Positions 42,817 through 51,214 of a DNA stretch of 64,000 nucleotides are shown here, in pieces. Numbering within the stretch: position 1 is the first letter of the stretch; each line of letters opens with the position of its first letter. Where the stretch lies: assembly GCF_011752525.1 (NCBI RefSeq), contig NZ_VWXI01000016.1, positions 62,001 through 126,000 on the forward strand, written 5' to 3'. The DNA is from Pantoea sp. Cy-639. Lineage in GTDB: Bacteria; Pseudomonadota; Gammaproteobacteria; Pseudomonadales; Pseudomonadaceae. Both the position numbers and the translations under genes were made by a program. Below the pieces are notes generated by a model. It was not told where the DNA came from and did not search any database. It saw only the letters and a program-made list of their open reading frames with translations.

Positions 42817-43335
42817 TCATTTCAGGTTCTGGCGCAGCGACAAGGTGCCGCCACGCTGGGTAAATTCAAGTTGTTTCAGGGCACTCATGCCCAGCAGCAC
42901 GGCCTCGCCATCCAGGCCGGGCACCACCAGCGCACGCACGTTGCGCAGGTGGATGTCGCCCAGCAACAGGCTGTCCAGCCGCGTGCGATAGCCTTCGGTA
43001 CGGCCATTGGCGGTGCTGAGGGTGACGGGCGCACCGCGCTCGAGGTCCAGGTCACGCGCCAGCGCCTCGGGAATCGCCACATCGGTGGCGCCGGTGTCGA
43101 GCATGAAATGCACCACCCGGCCGTTGATCGAGCCGTCGGCGACGAAATGGCCCTGGCCATTGCTGAGCAGACGTACCTCGATGTAGCCATCGCCCTGGGT
43201 GCTCTGCACCACGCCATTGGGGTTCTGCTGACGCGCCTCCCACTGGCCGAAGAAGCGCGTGGCAAGGAACATCGCCGCCGCCCAGGCGACGATCATCAGC
43301 ACCTTGCCCGCACGCTTGCCGGGTGGCTGGCTCAT
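42817..43335 (-). CDS. Retropepsin-like aspartic protease
   Basis: Membrane-anchored single-domain aspartic protease of the clan AA (TIGR02281-type) family. The 172-aa product has an N-terminal helix (about 13-28) and a periplasmic domain with the active-site triad FMLDTGATDV near residue 80. The downstream ALVVPGLDGEAVLLGMSAL segment holds the conserved GMS turn. Such proteins work as dimers; substrates are unknown. Its start overlaps the phytase-like gene's stop by 4 nt and it ends 10 nt before parC, so it is embedded in the topoisomerase IV operon. Confidence 0.88.
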   Translation of the reverse strand: MSQPPGKRAGKVLMIVAWAAAMFLATRFFGQWEARQQNPNGVVQSTQGDGYIEVRLLSNGQGHFVADGSINGRVVHFMLDTGATDVAIPEALARDLDLERGAPVTLSTANGRTEGYRTRLDSLLLGDIHLRNVRALVVPGLDGEAVLLGMSALKQLEFTQRGGTLSLRQNLK

Positions 43336-44318
43336 GGCTTGGCGCTCCAGCCGCCCTGCGGCGCGGCGAAGCGCCAGACGATCGGCCGAACCTCACCGTC
43401 GGCGCGAGGGCGATCGTTGTTGTCCAGGCCAATCCAGGCACCGTCCTTGTCGACCACCAGCGCTTCGGCCAGGCCGTAGGGCTGGTCGTAGCGACGCGTG
43501 TCGGTCAGCGCCTCGGCGGCGAACGACCAGCAGCGCTCGACCTCGCCACTGTCGGCGTCACGCCGGCACAGGCGGTAGGCGTTGCGTTCGAGGGTGAACA
43601 GCTTGCCCTCGAACCAGGCCAGGTCGGCAAAGTCCCGGGATACGGCGCGGGCACCGGGGAACTGCGCCGGCTGCATCTCGAGGCCGGCCTCGCTGAACAG
43701 CACACAGCTGCGCCCGCAGGCCCAGACCGACTGTTGCCGCTGTACCGACAGCAGGCCACGGCGCTCACGTTCGGCGGCCAGCCACAGACGGTCTCCCGCC
43801 GGATTGATCGCCAGCCCTTCGAACAGCGCGTTGAAATGCAGCAGCATGCCGCTGGCCCGGGCCTGGCGCACCATGGCCTGATCAATTTTCAACCAGTCCG
43901 GCTCACCTTCGACAGGCAGTTGCAGCACGGCGGCGTGTGCCTCGCTGACCACATAGAAGTTGCCTGCCTGGTCACAGGTGATGCCCTCGAAGTCCAGGGC
44001 ACCGCCACGGATGTACGAAGCCGCCCAGTTGCGCGACTTCAAGCCTAGCGGCAAACCACTGTCCGGCACGGCAGGCGCGGTGAAACTCAACGGCTGGGCG
44101 CGCCAGGTAGCGGCATCCTGGTCGAGACGGTAGATCCGCTCGTCGTCACGGTCGGACACCGCCCACAGCGCGCCACGGCACCAGGCCAGCCCCGACAGGT
44201 TGCCGCCACGCATGCCCTCGACCGCGTGTTCGGCGGTGAGCGTGAGTTGCGGCCAATCGTCCGCCTGGGCCTGCAGGGCGAACAACGCCAGGCAGGTGGC
44301 CAGGAACAGACGCATCAA
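43332..44318 (-). CDS. Esterase-like activity of phytase family protein
   Basis: Exported beta-propeller-like protein of 328 aa, with a signal peptide (about 1-19, cleavage after AQA). The core has repeated blades (GNLSGLAWCRGALWAVSDRDDERIYRL, DFEGITCDQAGNFYVVSE, FEGLAINPAGDRLWLAAE). These match the phytase-like/'esterase-like activity of phytase' domain, which hydrolyses or binds phosphate esters in relatives. A few Cys suggest disulfides. The ATG overlaps the parE stop by 4 nt and its stop overlaps the retropepsin start. Periplasmic location is likely; the substrate is unknown. Confidence 0.85.
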   Translation of the reverse strand: MMRLFLATCLALFALQAQADDWPQLTLTAEHAVEGMRGGNLSGLAWCRGALWAVSDRDDERIYRLDQDAATWRAQPLSFTAPAVPDSGLPLGLKSRNWAASYIRGGALDFEGITCDQAGNFYVVSEAHAAVLQLPVEGEPDWLKIDQAMVRQARASGMLLHFNALFEGLAINPAGDRLWLAAERERRGLLSVQRQQSVWACGRSCVLFSEAGLEMQPAQFPGARAVSRDFADLAWFEGKLFTLERNAYRLCRRDADSGEVERCWSFAAEALTDTRRYDQPYGLAEALVVDKDGAWIGLDNNDRPRADGEVRPIVWRFAAPQGGWSAKP

Positions 44319-46219
44319 ACCAGGACCTCGGCCAGGTTGCCCTTGGTCTCCAGCCAGCTCTTGCGGTCACCGGCGCGCTTCTTGGCCAGCAGCATGTCCA
44401 TGATCTCGGTGGTGCCCTGCACATCGTCCAGGGTGAGCTGGACCAGGCGCCGGGTGTTCGGGTCCATGGTGGTCTCGCGCAACTGCGGCGGGTTCATCTC
44501 GCCCAGGCCCTTGAATCGGGTGACTTGCGGCTTGCCGCGCTTCTTCTCGGCGACCAGGCGATCGAGGATGCCATCGCGCTCGGCTTCATCCAGGGCATAG
44601 TAGATTTCCTTGCCCAGGTCGATGCGGTACAGCGGCGGCATGGCCACATAGACGTGACCGGCCTCCACCAGCGGGCGGAAGTGCTGGACGAACAGCGCGC
44701 ACAGCAAGGTCGCGATGTGCAGGCCGTCGGAGTCGGCGTCGGCGAGGATGCAGACCTTGCCGTAGCGCAACTGGCTGAGGTCGGTCGCGCCCGGGTCGAC
44801 GCCGATGGCCACGGCGATGTTGTGCACCTCCTGGCTGGCCAGGACTTCGCCGCCATCGACCTCCCAGGTGTTGAGGATCTTGCCGCGCAGCGGCAGGATC
44901 GCCTGGTATTCCTTGTCCCGCGCCTGCTTGGCCGAGCCACCGGCCGAATCACCCTCGACCAGGAACAGCTCGGCACGCATCGGGTCCTGGCCAGCGCAAT
45001 CGGCCAGTTTGCCAGGCAGCGCCGGCCCCTGGGTGATGCGCTTGCGCTCGACCTTCTTGCTCGCCTTGAGACGACGACCGGCGTTGCTGATGGCCAGTTC
45101 GGCCAGCTGCATGCCCAGCTCGGGATGGGCGTTGAGCCACAGGCTGAACGCATCCTTGACCACGCCGGAAACGAACGCCGCCGCCTCGCGGGACGACAGG
45201 CGCTCCTTGGTCTGCCCGGAGAACTGCGGCTCCTGCATCTTCATCGACAGCACGAAGCAGATGCGTTCCCAGACGTCCTCGGGGGCCAGCTTGACGCCAC
45301 GCGGCAGCAGGTTGCGGAACTCGCAGAACTCGCGCATCGCATCCAGCAGGCCCTGGCGCAGGCCGTTGACGTGGGTACCGCCCTGGGCGGTGGGAATCAG
45401 GTTGACGTAGCTTTCCTGGATACTGTCACCGCCCTCGGGCAACCACAGCAGTGCCCAGTCCACGGCTTCCTTGTTGCCAGCCAGGCTGCCGCAGAAGGGC
45501 TCGTCGGGCAGGCGCTGGAACTCGCTGACCGAGTCGACCAGGTAGGAGCGCAGGCCGTCCTCGTAGTGCCACTCGACCTTCTCGCCGGTGCCTTTGTCCT
45601 CGAAGCTGATCGACAGCCCCGGGCACAGCACGGCCTTGGCCTTGAGCACGTGCTTGAGGCGGCTGATGGAGAACTTCGGCGAATCGAAGTACTTCGGATC
45701 GGGGCTGAAGTACACGCTGGTGCCGGTGTTGCGCTTGCCGACCGTGCCGACCACCTCCAGCTCGCTGGCCTTGAAGCCGTCGGCGAAGGTCATCTGGTAC
45801 TCGTTGCCGTCGCGCTTGACCCGCACGCGGACCTGGCTCGACAGGGCGTTGACCACCGAGATGCCGACACCGTGCAAGCCGCCGGAGAACTGGTAGTTCT
45901 TGTTGGAGAACTTGCCGCCGGCGTGCAGCTTGGTGAGGATCAGTTCGACACCGGACACGCCTTCTTCGGGGTGGATGTCCACCGGCATGCCGCGACCGTC
46001 GTCGCTGACTTCCAGCGAGTGGTCGGCGTGCAGGATGACCTGCACCGAGCGGGCGTGACCGGCCAGGGCTTCGTCGACACTGTTGTCGATGACTTCCTGG
46101 GCCAGGTGGTTCGGCCGGCTGGTGTCGGTATACATGCCCGGTCGCTTGCGGACCGGGTCAAGGCCCGAGAGGACTTCGATGGCGTCTGCGTTATAGGCGC
46201 TAGCGCTGGGAATGGCCAT
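44315..46219 (-). CDS. parE: DNA topoisomerase IV subunit B
   Basis: ATPase subunit of topoisomerase IV. The 634-aa product has the GHKL ATP site (DNSVDEALAG, DDGRGMPVDIHPEEG, GGLHGVGISVVNALS). The TOPRIM domain carries LVEGDSAGGSAKQARD and the PLRGKILN block. The quinolone-region EGDSAGG is intact. Downstream lie the phytase-like gene (4-nt overlap), the retropepsin gene and parC, so the two topoisomerase subunits are separated by two envelope genes but share one strand and short gaps. Confidence 0.98.
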   Translation of the reverse strand: MAIPSASAYNADAIEVLSGLDPVRKRPGMYTDTSRPNHLAQEVIDNSVDEALAGHARSVQVILHADHSLEVSDDGRGMPVDIHPEEGVSGVELILTKLHAGGKFSNKNYQFSGGLHGVGISVVNALSSQVRVRVKRDGNEYQMTFADGFKASELEVVGTVGKRNTGTSVYFSPDPKYFDSPKFSISRLKHVLKAKAVLCPGLSISFEDKGTGEKVEWHYEDGLRSYLVDSVSEFQRLPDEPFCGSLAGNKEAVDWALLWLPEGGDSIQESYVNLIPTAQGGTHVNGLRQGLLDAMREFCEFRNLLPRGVKLAPEDVWERICFVLSMKMQEPQFSGQTKERLSSREAAAFVSGVVKDAFSLWLNAHPELGMQLAELAISNAGRRLKASKKVERKRITQGPALPGKLADCAGQDPMRAELFLVEGDSAGGSAKQARDKEYQAILPLRGKILNTWEVDGGEVLASQEVHNIAVAIGVDPGATDLSQLRYGKVCILADADSDGLHIATLLCALFVQHFRPLVEAGHVYVAMPPLYRIDLGKEIYYALDEAERDGILDRLVAEKKRGKPQVTRFKGLGEMNPPQLRETTMDPNTRRLVQLTLDDVQGTTEIMDMLLAKKRAGDRKSWLETKGNLAEVLV

Positions 46220-46253
46220 GGGGTCTCGTCGTCAGTCTGGTGAATGCAAAAAA

Positions 46254-46862
46254 TCAAAATAGCGAAAAATCCAGCGCCGCATACTGCCCGCGGGCAATAC
46301 CGGCGAAGGCCAGCAAGGCCGGAAGCTGTCCGGCGAAGCCTTGGTAGCTGTGATCGCCGCCAGCCTGGATGCGCAGGGCGCAGGCTCGGTAATAGCGCTC
46401 GGCAAGGCGATAGTCCAGCGTTTCATCGGCGGTCTGCAACCACACTTGATAGCGGGCGGCGTCCTGCGGCGGCGGCACTTCCAGCGCGGCCAGGGCATCC
46501 ACATGGTCGTGGGTCAACTCCCAGGCCTCGTCGGTATAGAGGTTGCGCTGGGTGCCGAGATAGCCGTCGAACATCCGATGCGGGGCAACCGCCGGGTTGA
46601 TCAACAGGGCCTTCAGCCCGTGGCGCTCGGCCAGGTGGGTGGCATAGTAGCCGCCAAGGGAGCTGCCGACCAGCAAGGGGGCGCCCAGCTCGGCGATCGC
46701 CGCCTCCAGCTGGGCAATGGCCTGGCGTGGATGATGGTGCAAGGCCGGAATACGCAACTGCTCGGCGAGGCCGAGTTGCTGCATCAGCGCCTCGAGCTGG
46801 CGCGCCTTCTTCGACAGCGGCGAGCTGTTGAAGCCGTGTATATAAAGGATGGAACCCGACAT
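46254..46862 (-). CDS. yqiA: YqiA-family esterase/hydrolase
   Basis: Cytoplasmic alpha/beta hydrolase of 202 aa. ILYIHGFNSSPLSKK near the start and the nucleophile elbow GSSLGGYYA fit E. coli YqiA, which has esterase activity. A His late in the chain (DHSYQGF) would complete the triad. The start at 46862 gives the family N-terminus; upstream in-frame codons are not conserved. It lies between parE and cpdA, an order also found in E. coli (parE-yqiA-cpdA). Confidence 0.92.
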   Translation of the reverse strand: MSGSILYIHGFNSSPLSKKARQLEALMQQLGLAEQLRIPALHHHPRQAIAQLEAAIAELGAPLLVGSSLGGYYATHLAERHGLKALLINPAVAPHRMFDGYLGTQRNLYTDEAWELTHDHVDALAALEVPPPQDAARYQVWLQTADETLDYRLAERYYRACALRIQAGGDHSYQGFAGQLPALLAFAGIARGQYAALDFSLF

Positions 46863-47000
46863 GCCGCCCCCGGACGCAAAGACGCGCAGTGTAGCCTGTT
46901 CGCGGGGCATTGGCGCAGCCCGGGGATTTTCGCAACAAAATCTTCAAGGAAGACTGCATTCATCGTGGCAGCGGGCTTGCGCATCTCACTACTGGCCCGC

Positions 47001-47804
47001 TCAGTAACCGGGACTGTCGAAATCCAGCCTCACCACGTAATCCCGCGCCCGCTCGACCCCGGTCTCCAACCGTCCGTCGGCATACAGCCGCAGCCAGCGA
47101 TAGCCCGGCTGTTCCTCGCTCACCTTGAAGTCTTCGCTGCGCGGCGCGAACTGGATACAGGTCGACGGCGTGGCGAGCAAACGGACGCCATCGCGCACTT
47201 CGTCCCATTCCTGGTGGATGTGCCCCCACAGCAGCGCCTTCACCTGTGGATAACTGCGCAGGCGCCGCCACAGTTCATCGGCATTGCGCAGTCCGATCGG
47301 CGCCATCCAGGCACAACCGATATCCACCGGTTGGTGGTGGCAGCACAGCAGGCAGTGACGCTCCCCGGCACTGGCCAGGGCCGCGTCCAGCCCTTCCAGC
47401 TGGGCATCGTCGAGCAGCCCGAAGGTCGCACCGAGCACCGCCGAGTCGAGCATGACGATGCGCCACGCGCCGATATCGGTCACCGTCTGCACCAGTTCAG
47501 GCGCCACTTCGGCCATGACCTGGGCTTCATCATGATTACCCGGCAACCAGCGCATCGGCGCGCCGACGGCCTTGGCCAGACCGCGGAAGGCCTCATAGGA
47601 AGCAGCGCTGGCATCTTGCGAGAGATCACCGGTGCACAACAACAGATCGACGCGCGGCTGCTCGCGACGGACCTGGGCGATCACGTGCCCGAGGCTTTCA
47701 CGGGTGTTCAGGCCCAACAGGGTGCCCGCCGGGTCGGCGAACAGGTGGGCATCGGTCAATTGCACCACGTGGACAGGTGACTGGGGATTGGGTGGCTGCG
47801 GCAA
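47001..47804 (-). CDS. cpdA: 3',5'-cyclic-AMP phosphodiesterase CpdA
   Basis: Metallophosphoesterase that hydrolyses cAMP and lowers CRP/Vfr signalling. The 267-aa product has the metal-site motifs QLTDAHLF (D-x-H), CTGDLSQD, LPGNHDE, HHQP and WGHIHQEWD. The start is not ATG: a TTG at 47804 has the strong ribosome site gaggaga 7 nt upstream, while the ATG at 47879 gives a non-conserved Arg-rich extension. It lies between yqiA and the DUF1249 gene. Confidence 0.92.
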   Translation of the reverse strand: MPQPPNPQSPVHVVQLTDAHLFADPAGTLLGLNTRESLGHVIAQVRREQPRVDLLLCTGDLSQDASAASYEAFRGLAKAVGAPMRWLPGNHDEAQVMAEVAPELVQTVTDIGAWRIVMLDSAVLGATFGLLDDAQLEGLDAALASAGERHCLLCCHHQPVDIGCAWMAPIGLRNADELWRRLRSYPQVKALLWGHIHQEWDEVRDGVRLLATPSTCIQFAPRSEDFKVSEEQPGYRWLRLYADGRLETGVERARDYVVRLDFDSPGY

Positions 47805-47889
47805 CGGCCGTCTCCTCGAGCGGATTCTGCACGGATTATGGCCGGTGAACGGTTTCGAGCAAATACTCGAAACCGACACCCATCACAAT

Positions 47890-48342
47890 TCAGCGTGCGG
47901 TTTCCAGTTCGTGGCCACAGGCCAGGCAGTGGCTCAGCCACTCACCGAGGAACAGGTTGAGCTGGGCCTTCTCGTCGGGCTGGTGCATTGCCTCGTTGGG
48001 GTATGCATAGATGCTGCGCAGGCGCCGGGTGTGCTCGGCGCTGACTACCTCGGCCATCCGCGCGTCGTGATAGACCTGCACCTCGAGCGCCGGCACCGGC
48101 AACCAGGGCAGGCTGTGCTCCTGGCGCACCCGCAAGGTGGTGGTGTACGGGCAGGCCAGCAGCACGTCCAGCACCAGCACGCCAAGCATCTGGTCGCCCT
48201 GGGTCATGCCGATACGCCGCGAGCTCTGCGTGGTGCGCATGTCCGGCAGCAGGCGCATCAGCCGGGCGTAGTTGGCCTCGCAGGCACTCTGCAACCCGAC
48301 CAGGTCGACCCGGTAGCGCTCGCGCAGCAGGTTCACTTCCAC
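47890..48342 (-). CDS. DUF1249 protein (YqiB-like)
   Basis: 150-aa cytoplasmic protein of unknown reaction. The segments CEANYARLMRLLPD and AYPNEAMHQPDEKAQLNLFLGEWLSHCL are family marks. It overlaps nudF by 10 nt and precedes cpdA, as yqiB does in E. coli, so it is a stable member of the nudF-yqiB-cpdA-yqiA-parE operon. Confidence 0.9.
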   Translation of the reverse strand: MEVNLLRERYRVDLVGLQSACEANYARLMRLLPDMRTTQSSRRIGMTQGDQMLGVLVLDVLLACPYTTTLRVRQEHSLPWLPVPALEVQVYHDARMAEVVSAEHTRRLRSIYAYPNEAMHQPDEKAQLNLFLGEWLSHCLACGHELETAR

Positions 48343-48950
48343 ATACCTCGGACTTCTTCACGGTTCAGCGCCAGCCATTGCAGGCCGATAATGGTCGCCG
48401 CGTTGCAGACGCGCCCGTCGCGCACCGCCTGCAGGGCATCCTCGAACGACCACACGCGCACGCGGATGTCCTCGCCCTCCGACTCCAGGCCATGCAGGCC
48501 GCCGGCCCCCTCGCTGCTGCAGTGGCCGAGGTACAGGTGCACATACTCGTCACTGCCGCCGGGCGAGGGGAAATACTTGGTCATCGGCCACAGGGCCTTG
48601 AAGCTGAGCCCGGCCTCTTCCTCGGCTTCGCGGTGGGCCACTTCCTCCGGCACCTCGGCCTTGTCGATCAGGCCGGCGACCATCTCGATCAGCCACGGGT
48701 TGTCGATCTTGCCCATGGCGCCGGCGCGGAACTGCTCGATCAGCACCACCTCGTCGCGCTGCGGATCGTAGGGCAGCACGCAGACCGCGTCATGGCGCAC
48801 GAACAGCTCCCGGGTGAATTCACGGCTCATGCCCCCGGCGAACAGCTCATGGCGCAGATGGAGCCTGTCGAGCTTGTAGAAGCCCTTGAACAGCTGCTCG
48901 CGTCGGATGATCTCGATCTGGGTGGGCACTTTGTTCAACGTGTCCGTCAT
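48333..48950 (-). CDS. nudF: ADP-ribose pyrophosphatase (Nudix)
   Basis: Hydrolyses ADP-ribose to AMP and ribose 5-phosphate. The 205-aa product has a complete Nudix box, GLIDKAEVPEEVAHREAEEEAGL, from about residue 93. The preceding VLIEQFRAGAMG and the following PSPGGSDEYVHLYLG fit ADP-ribose specificity (a Pro about 16 residues after the box). It opens the operon with DUF1249, cpdA, yqiA and parE; an upstream gap of 185 nt should hold its promoter. Confidence 0.95.
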   Translation of the reverse strand: MTDTLNKVPTQIEIIRREQLFKGFYKLDRLHLRHELFAGGMSREFTRELFVRHDAVCVLPYDPQRDEVVLIEQFRAGAMGKIDNPWLIEMVAGLIDKAEVPEEVAHREAEEEAGLSFKALWPMTKYFPSPGGSDEYVHLYLGHCSSEGAGGLHGLESEGEDIRVRVWSFEDALQAVRDGRVCNAATIIGLQWLALNREEVRGMWK

Positions 48951-49135
48951 GCAAACTCCTTGATACCTCGTTTACCGCATCGCGCAATCCTACTCTGCGT
49001 GTCGCGTGGTTTCACCCCTTTCCGGCGACCGTTCAGGCAGTCGGGACAGGCGCGACGCTCTCTGTTAGCTTAGTGGCGAACCGAAGGCCGCGCAGGCGGT
49101 CCAAGGCCGACCAACACTGCTGTGCAAGGATCGAC

Positions 49136-49882
49136 ATGAGGCTTGTAAAACTGACTTGCGTGGCCGTTCTGGCCCTGGCGCTCGGCGCCTGCCAGAGCCT
49201 GTTCACGCCAAATTACCGGACCCCGCTCGAGGTCAAGCGCGAGGCCTGGGAGCACGTCAAACCCGGCTGCAGCGAAAGCGACTGCCCGCTGGTGAACATC
49301 GACACCGTGCACTTCCCGGCCCTGCCGAAACTCGATGCCATCGTCGAGAAGCGCCTGCTGCAACTGACCGAGGACAACCAGCGCGGTACCCCGCCAGCCT
49401 CGCTGCAGGCCTACGAACAGCAGTTCCTGGCCCACGCCGACAAGCGCAACAGCAGCTACCTGCAAGCCAAGGTACGCGAGCAGCATGACGGCCTGGTGAT
49501 CGTCGAGCTCTCCAGCTACCTGGAGAGCGGCGGCGCCCACGGCATGCCGGGGCGTGCCTTCATCAACTACTCGCGCAAGCTGGACAAGGTGCTAACCCTC
49601 GAGGACATGCTGCTACCTGGCCAGGAGGACACCTTCTGGAAGACCGTCGAGGAGTCCCACCGCGCCTGGCTGATCAGCAACGGCCTGGACAAGGACCCGG
49701 AATTCGCCAGGACCTGGCCGTTCCGCAAGTCGCCGCACATCGCCCTGACCTACGGCGCGGTGGTGGTCAAGTACGAGGTCTATGCCATTGCGCCCTATTC
49801 CATGGGCCACATCGAGCTGAAGCTCCCCTACCCGCGCCTGAACGGCGTGATCAAGCCCGAGCTGTTTCCCGGCCGCGGCTGA
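49136..49882 (+). CDS. RsiV/DUF3298-family lipoprotein
   Basis: 248-aa lipoprotein. The signal peptide ends in the lipobox LGAC at about Cys19. The body shows DUF4163/DUF3298 features (SGGAHGMPGRAFINYS, KSPHIALTYGAVVVKYEVYAIAPYSMG), as in the lysozyme-binding region of Bacillus RsiV. No anti-sigma or membrane-spanning domain is present, so the anti-sigma role of RsiV does not carry over. The ATG at 49136 has aagga upstream. It diverges from nudF and its 3' end overlaps the end of cytX by 32 nt on the other strand. Confidence 0.85.
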   Translation: MRLVKLTCVAVLALALGACQSLFTPNYRTPLEVKREAWEHVKPGCSESDCPLVNIDTVHFPALPKLDAIVEKRLLQLTEDNQRGTPPASLQAYEQQFLAHADKRNSSYLQAKVREQHDGLVIVELSSYLESGGAHGMPGRAFINYSRKLDKVLTLEDMLLPGQEDTFWKTVEESHRAWLISNGLDKDPEFARTWPFRKSPHIALTYGAVVVKYEVYAIAPYSMGHIELKLPYPRLNGVIKPELFPGRG

Positions 49883-51134
49883 TCGATAGCAGCCCGTGCA
49901 GCCCCCCTGCCAGCAGCAGTGCCGGCAGGGTCGCCCCCAGCTCCGGCGCCAGGTTGGCCATCAGGTGATAGGCCGCCACTCCCGCTCCCCAGGCCAGCAG
50001 CGCCTGCCCGTGCAAGCCATCGACCTGGTCTGGCGCGCGACGGCGACGGACCACGAAGTGGTCCACCAGCACCACGCCGAACAACGGCGCGAACACCGAA
50101 CCGATCAGCAACAGGAAGTTCTGGTACTGGGCCAGTGGCGCCAGCAGGGCGATCAGCGTGCACAGCACGCCGATCGCCAGCGCCAGGTGCTCCACTTTCA
50201 GACGCACCAGCAAGCCACTGGAAACCGCCGCCGAATGGATGTCGGCAAACGCGTTCTCCGACTCGTCGAGCAGAATCAACAACAGCGCAATGCCCAACCC
50301 CGTGCCGGCCAAGGCCAACAGCAACGCGTTCACTTCGCCGCTGGGCGCGAAGGCCAGGGTATAGGCCACGCCCAGGCTCATCAGCCAGGCGTTGCCGATG
50401 AAAAACCCCGCTGCAGTGCCACCGAACACCCGGCTGGCGCGCTTGCCGAAACGCGAGTAGTCGGCGATCAACGGCAGCCACGACAGCGGCATGGCGATGA
50501 CGATGTCGAAACCCAGCGCCAGCGATAGCGAACCATCCCCGGGGCGACGCCACAGCTCGGCCAGGTCGACCTTGGCGAACAGGTTCCAGGTGAGCCAAGC
50601 GCAGGCGCCGAGCAGCAGCCAGATACCCCATTTGCGCAACACCTTGCGCACGAACGCCAACGGGCCGCTGACAGCCAGCAAGGTCGCCAGGGCGCCGAAG
50701 CACAGGGTCCACAGCAACGGGCTGCTCCAGCCGCTGCCCTCGCCGAAGGCCCGTGCCCCCAGCAGGCTGGCGGCATCGCGCATGACGATGATCTCGAACG
50801 CCCCCCAGCCGATCAGTTGCAACAGGTTCAGCAGCGCAGGCAGACGGGCGCCGTGACGCCCCAGCGACAGCCGCAGGGTGGCCATGGCCGACAGGCCGGT
50901 GTCACTGCCGACGACCCCGGCCGCCGCCAGCAGCAGCACGCCGACGGCCGTGCCGAGGATGATCGCCAGGAGCGATCCGGCCAGGCCCAGCCCGTTGGCG
51001 AGCAGGCCGCCGACCTGCAGGACCATCAGGCCAATGCCGAGGGAGAACCACAGCGAGAACAGGTCGCGGGCGCCGAACTGGCGCTGCTCGCTGGGGACCG
51101 GATGGTCAGGGGAGAAATGGCTGGGTGTTGTCAT
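49851..51134 (-). CDS. cytX: Hydroxymethylpyrimidine transporter CytX
   Basis: Inner-membrane permease of the NCS1 family, likely importing the thiamine pyrimidine HMP. The 427-aa product has about 12 helices and starts MTTPSHFSPDHPVP. The SLWFSLGIGLMVLQVGG opening and LIADYSRFGKRASRVFGG segment match the family. Location supports it: it lies 80 nt downstream of riboswitch-controlled thiC on the same strand. The upstream in-frame codons are not conserved. Its stop overlaps the converging lipoprotein gene by 32 nt. Confidence 0.9.
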   Translation of the reverse strand: MTTPSHFSPDHPVPSEQRQFGARDLFSLWFSLGIGLMVLQVGGLLANGLGLAGSLLAIILGTAVGVLLLAAAGVVGSDTGLSAMATLRLSLGRHGARLPALLNLLQLIGWGAFEIIVMRDAASLLGARAFGEGSGWSSPLLWTLCFGALATLLAVSGPLAFVRKVLRKWGIWLLLGACAWLTWNLFAKVDLAELWRRPGDGSLSLALGFDIVIAMPLSWLPLIADYSRFGKRASRVFGGTAAGFFIGNAWLMSLGVAYTLAFAPSGEVNALLLALAGTGLGIALLLILLDESENAFADIHSAAVSSGLLVRLKVEHLALAIGVLCTLIALLAPLAQYQNFLLLIGSVFAPLFGVVLVDHFVVRRRRAPDQVDGLHGQALLAWGAGVAAYHLMANLAPELGATLPALLLAGGLHGLLSISRGRETARA

Positions 51135-51168
51135 GATTGTTCGCCGGATGACTGAATTGGGTTGGCAA

Positions 51169-51199
51169 ACGTGGGAGCGGCGGTGCGCCGCGCCCACGT
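51169..51199 (-). other. Hairpin between thiC and cytX
   Basis: acgtggg-a-gcggcg and cgccgc-g-cccacgt form a 13-bp stem with one mismatch, 16 nt past the thiC stop. No T-run follows, so it may only reduce read-through into cytX. Confidence 0.5.
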
Positions 51200-51214
51200 G
51201 TCACACCTGCTGAA

